The notes: generated by a model from the sequence alone, not told the origin. A stretch of DNA of 8,565 nucleotides from Hadesarchaea archaeon (GCA_004347925.1 QNVD01000234.1:1-8565); one strand, 5' to 3'; positions 1-5,838 are shown, counted from the stretch's first letter. Numbers and translations: made by a program.

Positions 1-27
1 TGCCCGGCTGGTCCCTTCCTATCCTGC

Positions 28-1086
28 TCACCCCTCCACCCCCTTCAGGTACCGGATCCCCAGCCTCTCCCCCTCCTCCCTCGCCCTCCTCTTCTTGTTC
101 AGGCTGGCCTCCCTGAGGTGCTCCAGCCTCTCCCTCTCCAGCGGGGCCTCCTCCACCTCCCCCTCCTCCACGGCCTCCCGGAAGAGCCTCCTCCCCTCCT
201 CGCTCCTGAGGATCACGGTGTTCCACTCCTCCTCCCCCTCCACCATCCCCACCGAGAGATCGGCCAGCTCAGCCGTCATGTCGAAGCACACCCTGCAGGA
301 GGGGGGGATGAACTCCCTCACCCTGTCCAGGGGGAGCTCCAGCCTTCCCCCCTCGGTCTCGATCACGAAGAGGTTGGCGGGGGGAGGGGGGACGTCGAGC
401 CTCCTGACCCTCCTCCCCTCCAGCTTCTCCCGGAAGAAGCCCTCCGCCCTGTGGGAGAGGGCCCAGGTGCAGAAGAGGCCTATCACCGGCCCCACCCTGG
501 AGACCTCCCACTCCCTCTCGTAGGCCTGGATCTTCCTGAGGGCCAGCACCTGGCAGGGGGTCCCCACGAACCCCCCCCTCTCCCCCTCCCCCTCCCGGAG
601 CAGCCTCACCACCTCCCCCACCGAGGGGGAGAGGAGGTACCTGGACCCCGCGCAGGAAAGCACCTCCTCCCCCGCTCTGGCCAGGAGGGGCTGGGGGAGG
701 AGACCGTCCCGGGAGCCCGTCAGGACGAAGGAGTCCACCCTTCCCTCCCTCAGGGCGTGGAGCACGAGGGAGGTGACGGTTCCCCCGTACTGGGCCCTCT
801 CCCTCACCTCCCCCCTCCTGGCTCTGGCCTTCACGACGGAGGAGTGGACCCCCAGGGCGGGATCGGCCCTGGTGTTCCCGAAGACCCTCTCCTCCAGCAG
901 GGGGAGATCCACCTCCGTCCTGGGACAGAAGGAGTAGCACCTTCCCTCCTCCCTCCCGCAGGGCTCCAGCAGGACGGCCCTGCCCTGGACCAGGTTCAGG
1001 TAGGGGCATATGGAGGTGCAGGCCCCGCAACCCGCGCAGAACCCGTGGGAAAGGACCTGAGCCTGCAGGAGGTCCGGACCCCCCAT
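28..1086 (-). CDS. FrhB/FdhB-like F420 oxidoreductase (coenzyme F420 hydrogenase beta-subunit family)
   Basis: A 352-residue cytoplasmic iron-sulfur flavoprotein of the family that moves electrons between coenzyme F420 and Fe-S centres. Near the N-terminus it has a [4Fe-4S] motif, C17-x2-C20-x2-C23-x3-C27-P, followed by C43, C50 and C54. The centre carries the family motif GTPCQ (C178) and C206. The C-terminal FrhB part has C264-x2-C267 followed by a TAELADLSVG stretch and a WNTVI segment near 288, all hallmarks of FrhB/FdhB domains. The length is usual for a one-domain FrhB homologue carrying its own cluster. No hydrogenase large or small subunit is visible nearby, so a hydrogenase role is not supported. 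The partner could be the ferredoxin-like protein encoded 37 nt upstream. The ATG at 1086 lies about 26 nt after a TATA-like element, which supports this start. The substrate is unknown; members also serve dehydrogenases, glutamate synthases and sulfite reductases. Confidence 0.88.
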   Translation of the reverse strand: MGGPDLLQAQVLSHGFCAGCGACTSICPYLNLVQGRAVLLEPCGREEGRCYSFCPRTEVDLPLLEERVFGNTRADPALGVHSSVVKARARRGEVRERAQYGGTVTSLVLHALREGRVDSFVLTGSRDGLLPQPLLARAGEEVLSCAGSRYLLSPSVGEVVRLLREGEGERGGFVGTPCQVLALRKIQAYEREWEVSRVGPVIGLFCTWALSHRAEGFFREKLEGRRVRRLDVPPPPANLFVIETEGGRLELPLDRVREFIPPSCRVCFDMTAELADLSVGMVEGEEEWNTVILRSEEGRRLFREAVEEGEVEEAPLERERLEHLREASLNKKRRAREEGERLGIRYLKGVEG

Positions 1087-1108
1087 CCCAGCCCCTCTCC
1101 CTGCTCGG

Positions 1109-1116
1109 ATTTATAA
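1109..1116 (-). promoter_or_regulatory. TATA-like element upstream of the FrhB-like gene
   Basis: The minus strand reads TTATAAAT inside the 37-nt gap. Its centre is about 26 nt from the ATG at 1086, the spacing at which archaeal TBP would place transcription start on or next to the start codon. Confidence 0.5.
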
Positions 1117-1123
1117 CCTGAGG

Positions 1124-2179
1124 CTATCCCTGGGGGATGTGCTCGGGGGGCCTCACCAGCTTGAACTTCATGGCCCCCTGCTCGCAGCCCACCACGCATA
1201 CCCCGCAGCCGAAGCACCTCTCCGGCACCACCCTGGCCTTGTACTTCCTGCTCCCCTCCGGCCTCACCAGCTCTATGGCCTCGAAGGGGCACCTCTCCAG
1301 GCAGGTCTGGCACCCCGTGCACTTCTCCTGGTCCACGTAGGCCTCGAACCTGCTCTTGGCGGTGAGCTTCTCGGGGGAGACCCCTCCGTAGCGGTAGAAG
1401 TTGAAGAACTCGCAGCAGTCTGGGCAGCAGTTGCAGATGGTGTTGATGGTGAGCTTGGAGTGGTTGGGGCCCATGTGCACCAGCCCGTCCCTCTCCGCCT
1501 TCTCCAGCACCCTCAGGGCCTCCTCCCGGCTCAGGGGCCTTCCCGATCCCCTCTTCACCACGTACTCCGCCCCCCGGTGGAACTGGGTGCAGTGCCAGAC
1601 CTCCCTCTCCTTCGTGTACCGGCAGGGCTCCCCCACCCCCTCCTGCACCAGCCGGCAGGAGCAGGGCACCACCCCCAGCTTCTCCTGGGCGTTGACGATC
1701 TCCACGATGTTCTCGCAGGGGAGGACCCCCTCCATCCCCTTGATGGCCCCGTAGGCGGGGATGACCCTCCAGATGGGCTCCGTGAAGAGGGAGCCCAGGA
1801 TCTCCCCCATTCCCCGGTAAAACTCCTTCCTTCCAAACTCGTGCCAGAGCTGGAAGTACCTCCTGTCCCTCTCCGGGTCCAGGTGCTGGGTGGCCAGCGT
1901 GGCGTCGTGGAGCTGAACCAGGTCCCTGGCGAACCTGAAGTACTCCCTCCTGTCGAAGTCCTTGGGGAAGACCAGGCCCTTCCTCCACAGGTCCTCCAGC
2001 AGCTCCCTCACCCTCCCCTCCGGCATTCCCAGCTTCTGGGCCACCTCCTGCACGCTTCCCGGGAGGGCGGCGGCCACCCTGGCCTGCTCGGGGGTCATCA
2101 GGTACTCCAGGATCTGCCTGAGATAGGGGGACTCGGGAAAGCCCAGTCCCTCCATGAGGGGCCTGAAGGGATCCTCCAT
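1124..2179 (-). CDS. Winged-helix, multi-cysteine and 2[4Fe-4S] ferredoxin-domain protein
   Basis: A 351-residue soluble Fe-S protein in three parts. Residues about 25-75 look like a winged-helix fold (MTPEQARVAAALPGSV, then a helix-turn-helix-like stretch ending in RKGLVF). Residues about 80-260 form a central domain with CSCR (C173, C175), C186, C197 and a dense cysteine motif ICNCCPDCC (C249, C251, C252, C255, C256), which could bind another cluster or a metal. Residues 280-340 are a bacterial-type 2[4Fe-4S] ferredoxin with C287/C290/C293/C297-P and C322/C325/C328/C332. I recall this layout from proteins of anaerobes annotated only as 4Fe-4S binding proteins; the reaction is not established. 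Being 37 nt from the FrhB-like gene, it may exchange electrons with that protein, which is inference. The winged helix may be structural or may sense redox state on DNA. The ATG at 2179 follows a TATA-like element by about 25 nt. Confidence 0.85.
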   Translation of the reverse strand: MEDPFRPLMEGLGFPESPYLRQILEYLMTPEQARVAAALPGSVQEVAQKLGMPEGRVRELLEDLWRKGLVFPKDFDRREYFRFARDLVQLHDATLATQHLDPERDRRYFQLWHEFGRKEFYRGMGEILGSLFTEPIWRVIPAYGAIKGMEGVLPCENIVEIVNAQEKLGVVPCSCRLVQEGVGEPCRYTKEREVWHCTQFHRGAEYVVKRGSGRPLSREEALRVLEKAERDGLVHMGPNHSKLTINTICNCCPDCCEFFNFYRYGGVSPEKLTAKSRFEAYVDQEKCTGCQTCLERCPFEAIELVRPEGSRKYKARVVPERCFGCGVCVVGCEQGAMKFKLVRPPEHIPQG

Positions 2180-2200
2180 CTTTCGCCTTCCCGCTCCCGC

Positions 2201-2208
2201 TTAAAAAA
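2201..2208 (-). promoter_or_regulatory. TATA-like element / T-tract between hydrolase and Fe-S protein genes
   Basis: The minus strand reads TTTTTTAA in a 31-nt gap, centred about 25 nt before the ATG at 2179 and 3 nt after the hydrolase stop codon. It can be a TATA box for the Fe-S gene, a T-tract terminator for the hydrolase gene, or both. Confidence 0.4.
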
Positions 2209-2210
2209 GG

Positions 2211-3029
2211 TTAGGAGAGGAGGAACTTCAGCACCGTGTCCGTGACGGCCTCTATTTCCTCCTGAAGCTCGTGGGCACACTTCTCGAAGTAGACCAGCTT
2301 GGCCCCGGGGATGCGCTTCGCCATGATTTCGGCGTTCTCGGGTGGTATGTACCTGTCCCTCTTCCCCGCCAGGACGAGGGTGGGGGCCCTTATGGAGGGG
2401 AGCCTGTCGCAGGCATCGAAGCTCAGGATGGCGGAGACCTGCCTCACGATCCCCTCGGGGGGAGTGGGGGCGGTAAGGAGGAGATCGATGGCCACCTCCA
2501 CCACCCCGGGGTTCTCCCTCATGAACTCCTCCGTGAAGATGAAGGGGAGGAGCTTGGAGGCCACCTCCCTGTCCCACCCCCCCTTCTGGCTGAGGAGCCC
2601 CATGATCTCCGTGACCATGGCCGCGGCCTCACCGGGGATGGGGACCGCCTTGGGTCCCCCGCAGAAGGTGGAGGCCAGCACCAGCTTCTCCACCTTCTGG
2701 GGATGGTTGATGGCCAGCTCCTGGGCGATCATCCCCCCCATGGATATTCCCAGCACGTGGGCCCTCCTTATCCCCAGGGCGTCCATGAGGCCCGCCGTGT
2801 CGTCCGCCATCATCCTGATGGTGTACTCCTCCTTGTCGGAGACGTCCGTTCTGCCCGCCCCACGGTTGTCGAAGGTGATGACCCTGAAGTGCTCGGAGAG
2901 CCTGGGGAGGAAGTAGAGGGGATCCCAGCAGTCCGCGTTCCCCATGAAGCCCATGATGAGAACGAGGGGAAAGCCCTCCCCCCGGGTGTCGTAGTACATG
3001 TGGATGTCGCCCACCTTCACCCTGGGCAT
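2211..3029 (-). CDS. Alpha/beta-hydrolase fold protein (esterase-like)
   Basis: A 272-residue cytoplasmic serine hydrolase of the alpha/beta superfamily, close to the usual 260-290 residues. The nucleophile elbow is GISMGG with Ser96. The acid is most likely Asp225 in AGKRDRYIP and the base His253 near the C-terminus (CAHELQ). The oxyanion-loop region after strand 3 is MGFMGN (26-31) rather than the common HG, and the DNRGAGR motif (54-60) is typical of the family. There is no signal peptide. The cap region, about 125-210, is the part that would set specificity and gives no clue to substrate. Relatives include carboxylesterases, lactonases and C-C bond hydrolases of meta-cleavage pathways. 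Its neighbour on the same strand is an amidohydrolase 33 nt upstream. The start has GGAGG repeats just ahead of the ATG as well as a TATA-like element. Confidence 0.9.
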   Translation of the reverse strand: MPRVKVGDIHMYYDTRGEGFPLVLIMGFMGNADCWDPLYFLPRLSEHFRVITFDNRGAGRTDVSDKEEYTIRMMADDTAGLMDALGIRRAHVLGISMGGMIAQELAINHPQKVEKLVLASTFCGGPKAVPIPGEAAAMVTEIMGLLSQKGGWDREVASKLLPFIFTEEFMRENPGVVEVAIDLLLTAPTPPEGIVRQVSAILSFDACDRLPSIRAPTLVLAGKRDRYIPPENAEIMAKRIPGAKLVYFEKCAHELQEEIEAVTDTVLKFLLS

Positions 3030-3049
3030 CTCCCTCCTCCTCCGGCGGG

Positions 3050-3056
3050 ATAAAAA
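3050..3056 (-). promoter_or_regulatory. TATA-like element / T-tract upstream of the hydrolase gene
   Basis: The minus strand reads TTTTTAT, centred 24 nt from the ATG at 3029 and only a few bases after the amidohydrolase stop. The purine-rich GGAGGAGG between it and the ATG could act as a ribosome binding site if transcription reads through from the upstream gene. Confidence 0.4.
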
Positions 3057-3062
3057 GGGTTT

Positions 3063-3470
3063 CTAGAGCTCCAGCACCCTGGCGGCATTCTTACCTAGGA
3101 TGTTCTCCACCTCCCCCTGGCTGAAGCTGATCCCCGCGGCCCTCACCTCCTCGGGGGGATTCCTGAGCTTTTCCACCCATCCAGCCTCGCTGAGGAGGGG
3201 CTTGGGGGTTATGGGCCAGTCGCTCCCGAACAGGATCCTCTCGCTGCCCAAAACGTCGCAGAGGGTGCGGAGGATGCGGTAGAAGTGGAGGGTGCAGTAG
3301 TTTCCCCAGGCGGCCGTGTCCAGGTAGACGTTGGGCTTCATCATGGCCACGGACATGGCCTCCTCCCACCATCCGAACCCCAGGTGGGCCAGGATGATCT
3401 TGAGGTCGGGGAAGTCCGCCGCCACGTCGTCCGCGTAAACGGGCCTGGCGAACCTGCTCAGGAGGGGGGC
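3063..3470 (-). CDS. Amidohydrolase, C-terminal part (3' piece of a frameshifted gene)
   Basis: This is the second half of the TIM-barrel amidohydrolase that begins at 3985, displaced by one frame. Its first credible residues continue the upstream piece at LLSRFARPVY. It holds the remaining metal and catalytic signatures: His in ILAHLG (His201 of the joined protein) and Asp in LFGSDWP (Asp256). The barrel then finishes normally and ends in RVLEL. The frame stays open upstream as far as 3599, but the extra residues are proline/arginine-rich, lack family similarity and overlap real coding sequence, so they are probably not translated. If this piece is made alone it lacks the HxH motif and cannot be an active enzyme. 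Restoring one C in the run at 3464-3469 gives a 307-residue protein of normal family length. Confidence 0.75.
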   Translation of the reverse strand, partial: APLLSRFARPVYADDVAADFPDLKIILAHLGFGWWEEAMSVAMMKPNVYLDTAAWGNYCTLHFYRILRTLCDVLGSERILFGSDWPITPKPLLSEAGWVEKLRNPPEEVRAAGISFSQGEVENILGKNAARVLEL

Positions 3471-3985
3471 AGCTCGGTTCCCGTGTGGATCAGGACGGGA
3501 ACCCCGTACTCCTCGCACTTCCTGTAGAGGGGATAGCAGATGGGATCGTTGGGGTAGAAGCCGGAGGTGGGGTGGAGCTTGAGGCCTGCCATCCCCCACT
3601 CCCCCAGCCCCCTCTCCAGCAGCTCCACCGCGTTCTTCCTGCGGGGATCCACCCCCACGAAGGGGAGGAAGCGGTCAGGGTGCTGCTTCCCTATCTCGGC
3701 GAAGCGTCTGTTCAGCTCCTCCACGGAGAGCTTGGGCTCCCCCAGCCTGAGCCCCCAGTCCAGGGGAAGGATCACGGCCTTCTCTATTCCGGCCTCGTCC
3801 ATCTCCGCCAGCAGCTCCTCGGGAGGGGAGTGCCAGAAGACCGGCATGACGTTCCTCATCACCTCCTCCTCCGTCATTCCGGGGATCAGGTGCTTGATCA
3901 CGGAGGAGAAACCCCTCCAGAAGGCCTCGGGCAGCCAGTCCCTCTCCCAGATATGGGTGTGGGAGTCCACGATCAAGAATCCCAT
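3458..3985 (-). CDS. Metal-dependent amidohydrolase (Amidohydro_2-like), N-terminal part of a frameshifted gene
   Basis: The first 174 residues are a good match to TIM-barrel hydrolases of the amidohydrolase-2 type, which includes decarboxylases such as ACMSD and gamma-resorcylate decarboxylase as well as hydrolases. The metal motif is DSHTHIW (H9, H11), followed by LKLHP (about 135-139) and VLIHTGT (H167). The frame then stops after ELPPS, in the middle of the barrel, at a run of six C. The remainder continues one frame over (3470-3063) with no loss of conserved sequence. The joined protein has HxH, two later histidines and the Asp of GSDWP, so active-site residues show no decay apart from the shift. 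This suggests a sequencing error, a recent mutation or ribosomal slippage. The ATG at 3985 lies 22 nt after a TATA-like element. The substrate cannot be told. Confidence 0.82.
   Translation of the reverse strand: MGFLIVDSHTHIWERDWLPEAFWRGFSSVIKHLIPGMTEEEVMRNVMPVFWHSPPEELLAEMDEAGIEKAVILPLDWGLRLGEPKLSVEELNRRFAEIGKQHPDRFLPFVGVDPRRKNAVELLERGLGEWGMAGLKLHPTSGFYPNDPICYPLYRKCEEYGVPVLIHTGTELPPS
3464..3469 (-). other. Six-C homopolymer at the amidohydrolase frameshift
   Basis: The coding strand reads CTG CCC CCC TCC TGA, giving a stop in mid-barrel. One added C, or a -1 slip of the ribosome on the two CCC codons, gives CTG CCC CCC CTC CTG AGC, which continues as Leu-Leu-Ser-Arg-Phe in the downstream frame. 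Confidence 0.75.
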
Positions 3986-4003
3986 TTCTCATGTTCCAGT
4001 CGG

Positions 4004-4010
4004 AATTTAA
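4004..4010 (-). promoter_or_regulatory. TATA-like element upstream of the amidohydrolase gene
   Basis: The minus strand reads TTAAATT in the 41-nt gap after the membrane-protein pair, centred about 22 nt before the ATG at 3985. No ribosome binding site is visible between them. Confidence 0.4.
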
Positions 4011-4026
4011 GCCCTTCCCAAAGGAA

Positions 4027-4629
4027 TTACCAGTAGAGTTCCCAGCCCTCCACCACATCGTCGGAGTCGGTTGGGTAGTACCAGAGGGAGCTGTAGTTTA
4101 GCACGCACTCCCCCCAGTAGTGTCGACCCGTGGAAAGATTTACTCCCTCATCCGTTTGCGGCTCGAAGTAGCGAAGACCCTTGTCCGCGGTTCTGAAGGC
4201 CACGATTGCATGATCAGTTCCGCTCAGGTATACCGTCACCACCGCACACCTTAACCCCAGGTTCTCAGCTCTGTTGTTTAGGGTCACGGCGTAGTCCAGG
4301 CAGCTGAAGTTCTTTTCGTCGTAGGGGATAGAGTCCGTCCGGTCAATGGCTAAGAACTCCGCCACCTCCAAGAAGGTGGGGTCACGTAGTTCATACCTAA
4401 CAGAGGAGCGCAGTAGCCCTACCTCCTCCTCCAACCGGGAGAGATATTCTTCATAAGATACCAAGTTCTCCTTCATGCTGTTCACCAGCAGCCTGATTTC
4501 ATCTATCCTAAGTTGTAAGGACTCTTTTTCGATCTTTAGTTTGGACACCCCGGATTGAGCGGTTAGGATGAGAAAAGCACAAGATACCACGACAAGAGTG
4601 AGGATTGCCAGCAGAATCTTTCTCACCAT
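4027..4629 (-). CDS. Membrane-anchored coiled-coil protein with transglutaminase-like (Cys/His) domain
   Basis: A 200-residue protein I cannot name. Residues 5-24 are a single hydrophobic helix after the charged MVRK, so the rest should lie outside the cell. Residues about 28-77 are rich in Leu, Glu, Lys and Arg with heptad-like spacing and probably form a coiled coil. Residues 80-170 resemble a small transglutaminase/papain-type fold: Cys110 in NFSCLDYA at a helix start, His140 in GTDHAIV on a following strand, and Glu156 in RYFEP at the position of the usual acid. This fits a cysteine protease, transglutaminase or peptide-bond-editing enzyme at the cell surface, but activity is inference. 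Its start overlaps the end of the upstream paralogue by 7 nt, and a GGTGGTGA site precedes the ATG, so translation is probably coupled. Base composition is clearly more A+T-rich than the flanking genes. Confidence 0.75.
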   Translation of the reverse strand: MVRKILLAILTLVVVSCAFLILTAQSGVSKLKIEKESLQLRIDEIRLLVNSMKENLVSYEEYLSRLEEEVGLLRSSVRYELRDPTFLEVAEFLAIDRTDSIPYDEKNFSCLDYAVTLNNRAENLGLRCAVVTVYLSGTDHAIVAFRTADKGLRYFEPQTDEGVNLSTGRHYWGECVLNYSSLWYYPTDSDDVVEGWELYW

Positions 4630-5297
4630 GCCGTCACCACCTTCTTTATCAAGAGCTCTGGGGAGGAGTAATACGGCATACCCTCCACGCAGTCTGTGTA
4701 GGGTTTTCCGATCTCAGGAAAAACGCGGTAGCCCGTGTTTGGTTCGAAGTAAACCATGCCCCTATCCAAGGTGTTGAATCCTATGAGTTCGTATTGGCCC
4801 CTCTCCCCGCTTCTAAGGTTCTCCACCACGATTGCCACATAGGAACACCTAATGCCCCTTTTTTTAGCCTGATACAGAAGCTGACCCAAGGGAGAAAGGA
4901 CAAAAATGTTTTCGAGGGGTTCGAAAGCCTGATCCATCACGAGTTCTTGGGCCTCACTGAAAAGAGGATCCCTGAGGTGATACTCGTCACCTGCCAGGTT
5001 TTCCCTTTCGGTCTCAAGTTTATGTGCAGCGAGCATGATATTTTCCAGTTTTTCGGAAAGTGAAGACCGTGTTTCCTCTAATCCTTGCAGTTCTTCCTCT
5101 AGGAGCTTTTTTTCTTCCCTTGTTTTGGATTCCAGCCCCCTCAGGTGCCCGTGATACAGGACTGACGTTGAGAGGATGAGGACCGAAAGAATCATCAGCG
5201 AGATACAAACCGGGTCAAAACTAGATTTTTTCATTCGGGTCACCCTGCGGTCGTGGCGTGCCCTAAGAAAGTTCTCAACGTTTCTAGTTTCCTTCAC
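4623..5297 (-). CDS. Membrane-anchored coiled-coil paralogue of the downstream protein, lacking the Cys/His pair
   Basis: A protein of up to 224 residues with the same plan as its downstream neighbour: a membrane helix (about 29-47), a coiled coil rich in Glu, Lys and Leu (about 53-103), then a globular domain. Shared landmarks are YHLRDPLF versus YELRDPTF, GIRC versus GLRC, YFEP versus YFEP, DCV versus ECV, a YYSS-like stretch and a terminal Trp. At the positions of the neighbour's Cys110 and His140 it has Val133 and Tyr169, while Glu185 is kept, so it looks like an inactive homologue that may support or regulate the other. The start is uncertain. A GTG at 5297 has a TATA-like element 33 nt upstream. 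An ATG at 5234, giving 203 residues and the shorter cytoplasmic tail usual for signal anchors, is preceded by GGGTGA at 5-nt spacing. Gene order and the 7-nt overlap imply one transcript. Confidence 0.7.
   Translation of the reverse strand: MKETRNVENFLRARHDRRVTRMKKSSFDPVCISLMILSVLILSTSVLYHGHLRGLESKTREEKKLLEEELQGLEETRSSLSEKLENIMLAAHKLETERENLAGDEYHLRDPLFSEAQELVMDQAFEPLENIFVLSPLGQLLYQAKKRGIRCSYVAIVVENLRSGERGQYELIGFNTLDRGMVYFEPNTGYRVFPEIGKPYTDCVEGMPYYSSPELLIKKVVTAW
4634..4641 (-). promoter_or_regulatory. Ribosome binding site of the downstream coiled-coil gene
   Basis: GGTGGTGA lies 4 nt before the ATG at 4629 and inside the end of the upstream reading frame. It is a good archaeal Shine-Dalgarno sequence, fitting an internal gene of an operon, unlike the first genes of the window. 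Confidence 0.6.
5240..5245 (-). promoter_or_regulatory. Possible ribosome binding site for an alternative ATG start at 5234
   Basis: GGGTGA lies 5 nt before ATG at 5234, within the longer frame that begins with GTG at 5297. It favours the shorter protein but could be coincidental. Confidence 0.4.
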
Positions 5298-5327
5298 CGT
5301 ACCCTTCGCTTTCGTTTTCCCTGGCCC

Positions 5328-5332
5328 TTATA
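5328..5332 (-). promoter_or_regulatory. TATA-like element upstream of the coiled-coil gene pair
   Basis: The minus strand reads CCTATAAGG, centred about 33 nt before the GTG at 5297. A second A/T-rich stretch, minus-strand AACTTTTTACC at 5340-5350, could instead be the TATA box or a T-tract terminator for the tRNA-Cys transcript. Confidence 0.3.
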
Positions 5333-5422
5333 GGTGTTGGGTAAAAAGTTTTCACCTTCTAGATTCCCCCTGATGCTGGCGATTCCTAGGATCCTCCATC
5401 TTGGACATGCCCTCTTAGCCTT

Positions 5423-5498
5423 TGGAGCCGGGGGCCGGATTCGAACCGGCGAATAGCGGGTCTGCAGCCCACCGCCTTAACCGCTTGGCTACCCCGGC
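5423..5498 (-). tRNA. tRNA-Cys (anticodon GCA)
   Basis: The minus strand folds into a full cloverleaf. The acceptor stem GCCGGGG pairs with CCCCGGC, the D arm is GCC...GGC, and the anticodon stem GTGGG pairs with CCCGC. The loop is CTGCAGA with anticodon GCA. The T arm is GCCGG-TTCGAAT-CCGGC. The discriminator base is U, as expected for cysteine tRNA, and CCA is encoded (5423-5425). There is no intron. The 5' end is about 26 nt from a TATA-like element at 5521-5526. Confidence 0.96.
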
Positions 5499-5520
5499 TC
5501 AATCCCCTTTCCTTTTCCCG

Positions 5521-5526
5521 ATAAAT
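5521..5526 (-). promoter_or_regulatory. TATA-like element of tRNA-Cys
   Basis: The minus strand reads ATTTAT, centred about 25.5 nt before the mature 5' end of the tRNA. It sits back-to-back with the TATA-like element of the divergent plus-strand gene, the two centres being about 19 bp apart. Confidence 0.5.
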
Positions 5527-5539
5527 CCCTTTGGGAGCC

Positions 5540-5545
5540 TTTTTA
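5540..5545 (+). promoter_or_regulatory. TATA-like element upstream of the TIGR04076-type gene
   Basis: TTTTTA lies in a GC-rich stretch, centred about 26 nt before the ATG at 5569. The intervening sequence is pyrimidine-rich with no ribosome binding site, so the mRNA is probably leaderless. Confidence 0.5.
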
Positions 5546-5568
5546 CCCCCTTCCTCCCCCTCTAGACG

Positions 5569-5838
5569 ATGTACAGGGTGATCCTGGAGGTGAAGGAGGT
5601 GAGGGGCTTTTGCTCCGCGGGCTACAAGCCTGGGGACAGGCTGGTCATTCAGGAGCCCTCCGTCCTTTCAAAGGAAAGCGCCGACGTCTGCCTCTACGCC
5701 ATCGGGGCTCTCCTCCCCTACCTGACCGCCCTCTACCGCGACACCCCTCGGGAGGACTGGATCAACCAGGTGCAGGAGCTGCAGTGCCCGGACGTCCACA
5801 ACACGGTGGTCTTCAAGGTGATAAGGGAAAAGCTCTAG
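5569..5838 (+). CDS. TIGR04076-family small cysteine protein
   Basis: An 89-residue cytoplasmic protein matching the layout of TIGR04076 proteins, which are of unknown function and common in anaerobic archaea and bacteria. It starts with a beta strand (MYRVILEVKEV). It then has a Cys-Gly-Asp element, C15SAGYKPGD, a middle helix with C41LYAIGALLPYLTALY, and a C-terminal C73PD followed by a strand, VVFKVI. The three cysteines are the family's usual positions and could bind metal or an Fe-S cluster, which is inference. There is no signal peptide or membrane segment. It is divergent from tRNA-Cys and lies 110 nt before the ferritin-like gene, which has its own strong TATA element, so co-transcription is not required. 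No Shine-Dalgarno sequence precedes the ATG. Confidence 0.82.
   Translation: MYRVILEVKEVRGFCSAGYKPGDRLVIQEPSVLSKESADVCLYAIGALLPYLTALYRDTPREDWINQVQELQCPDVHNTVVFKVIREKL

Noticed and set aside
100..620. Long runs of CT on the plus strand, such as repeated CTCCTCC.
   Set aside because: This reflects purine-rich coding strands (Glu, Gly and Arg codons GAG, GGG and AGG) in minus-strand genes. No unit repeats in tandem and no CRISPR-like spacing is present.
118..2245. Long plus-strand open frames opposite the FrhB-like and Fe-S genes (118-1116 and 1139-2245).
   Set aside because: They are very rich in proline, leucine, glycine and histidine and show no domain motifs. They are mirror images of well-supported minus-strand genes, as expected in GC-rich DNA with few stop codons.
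3471..3599. Upstream extension of the C-terminal amidohydrolase frame to an ATG at 3599.
   Set aside because: The extension overlaps conserved sequence of the N-terminal half in its correct frame, and its residues do not resemble an amidohydrolase.
5389..5402. A 14-base string GGATCCTCCATCTT shared with the start of the Fe-S protein gene near 2170-2182.
   Set aside because: The match does not extend, there are no further copies in the window and no mobile element is nearby, so chance is the simplest explanation.
5352..5408. Minus-strand 18-codon open frame between tRNA-Cys and the coiled-coil gene (MSKMEDPRNRQHQGESRR).
   Set aside because: It is too short to judge, has no motif and has no clear ribosome site. 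It probably lies in the tRNA trailer or promoter region.
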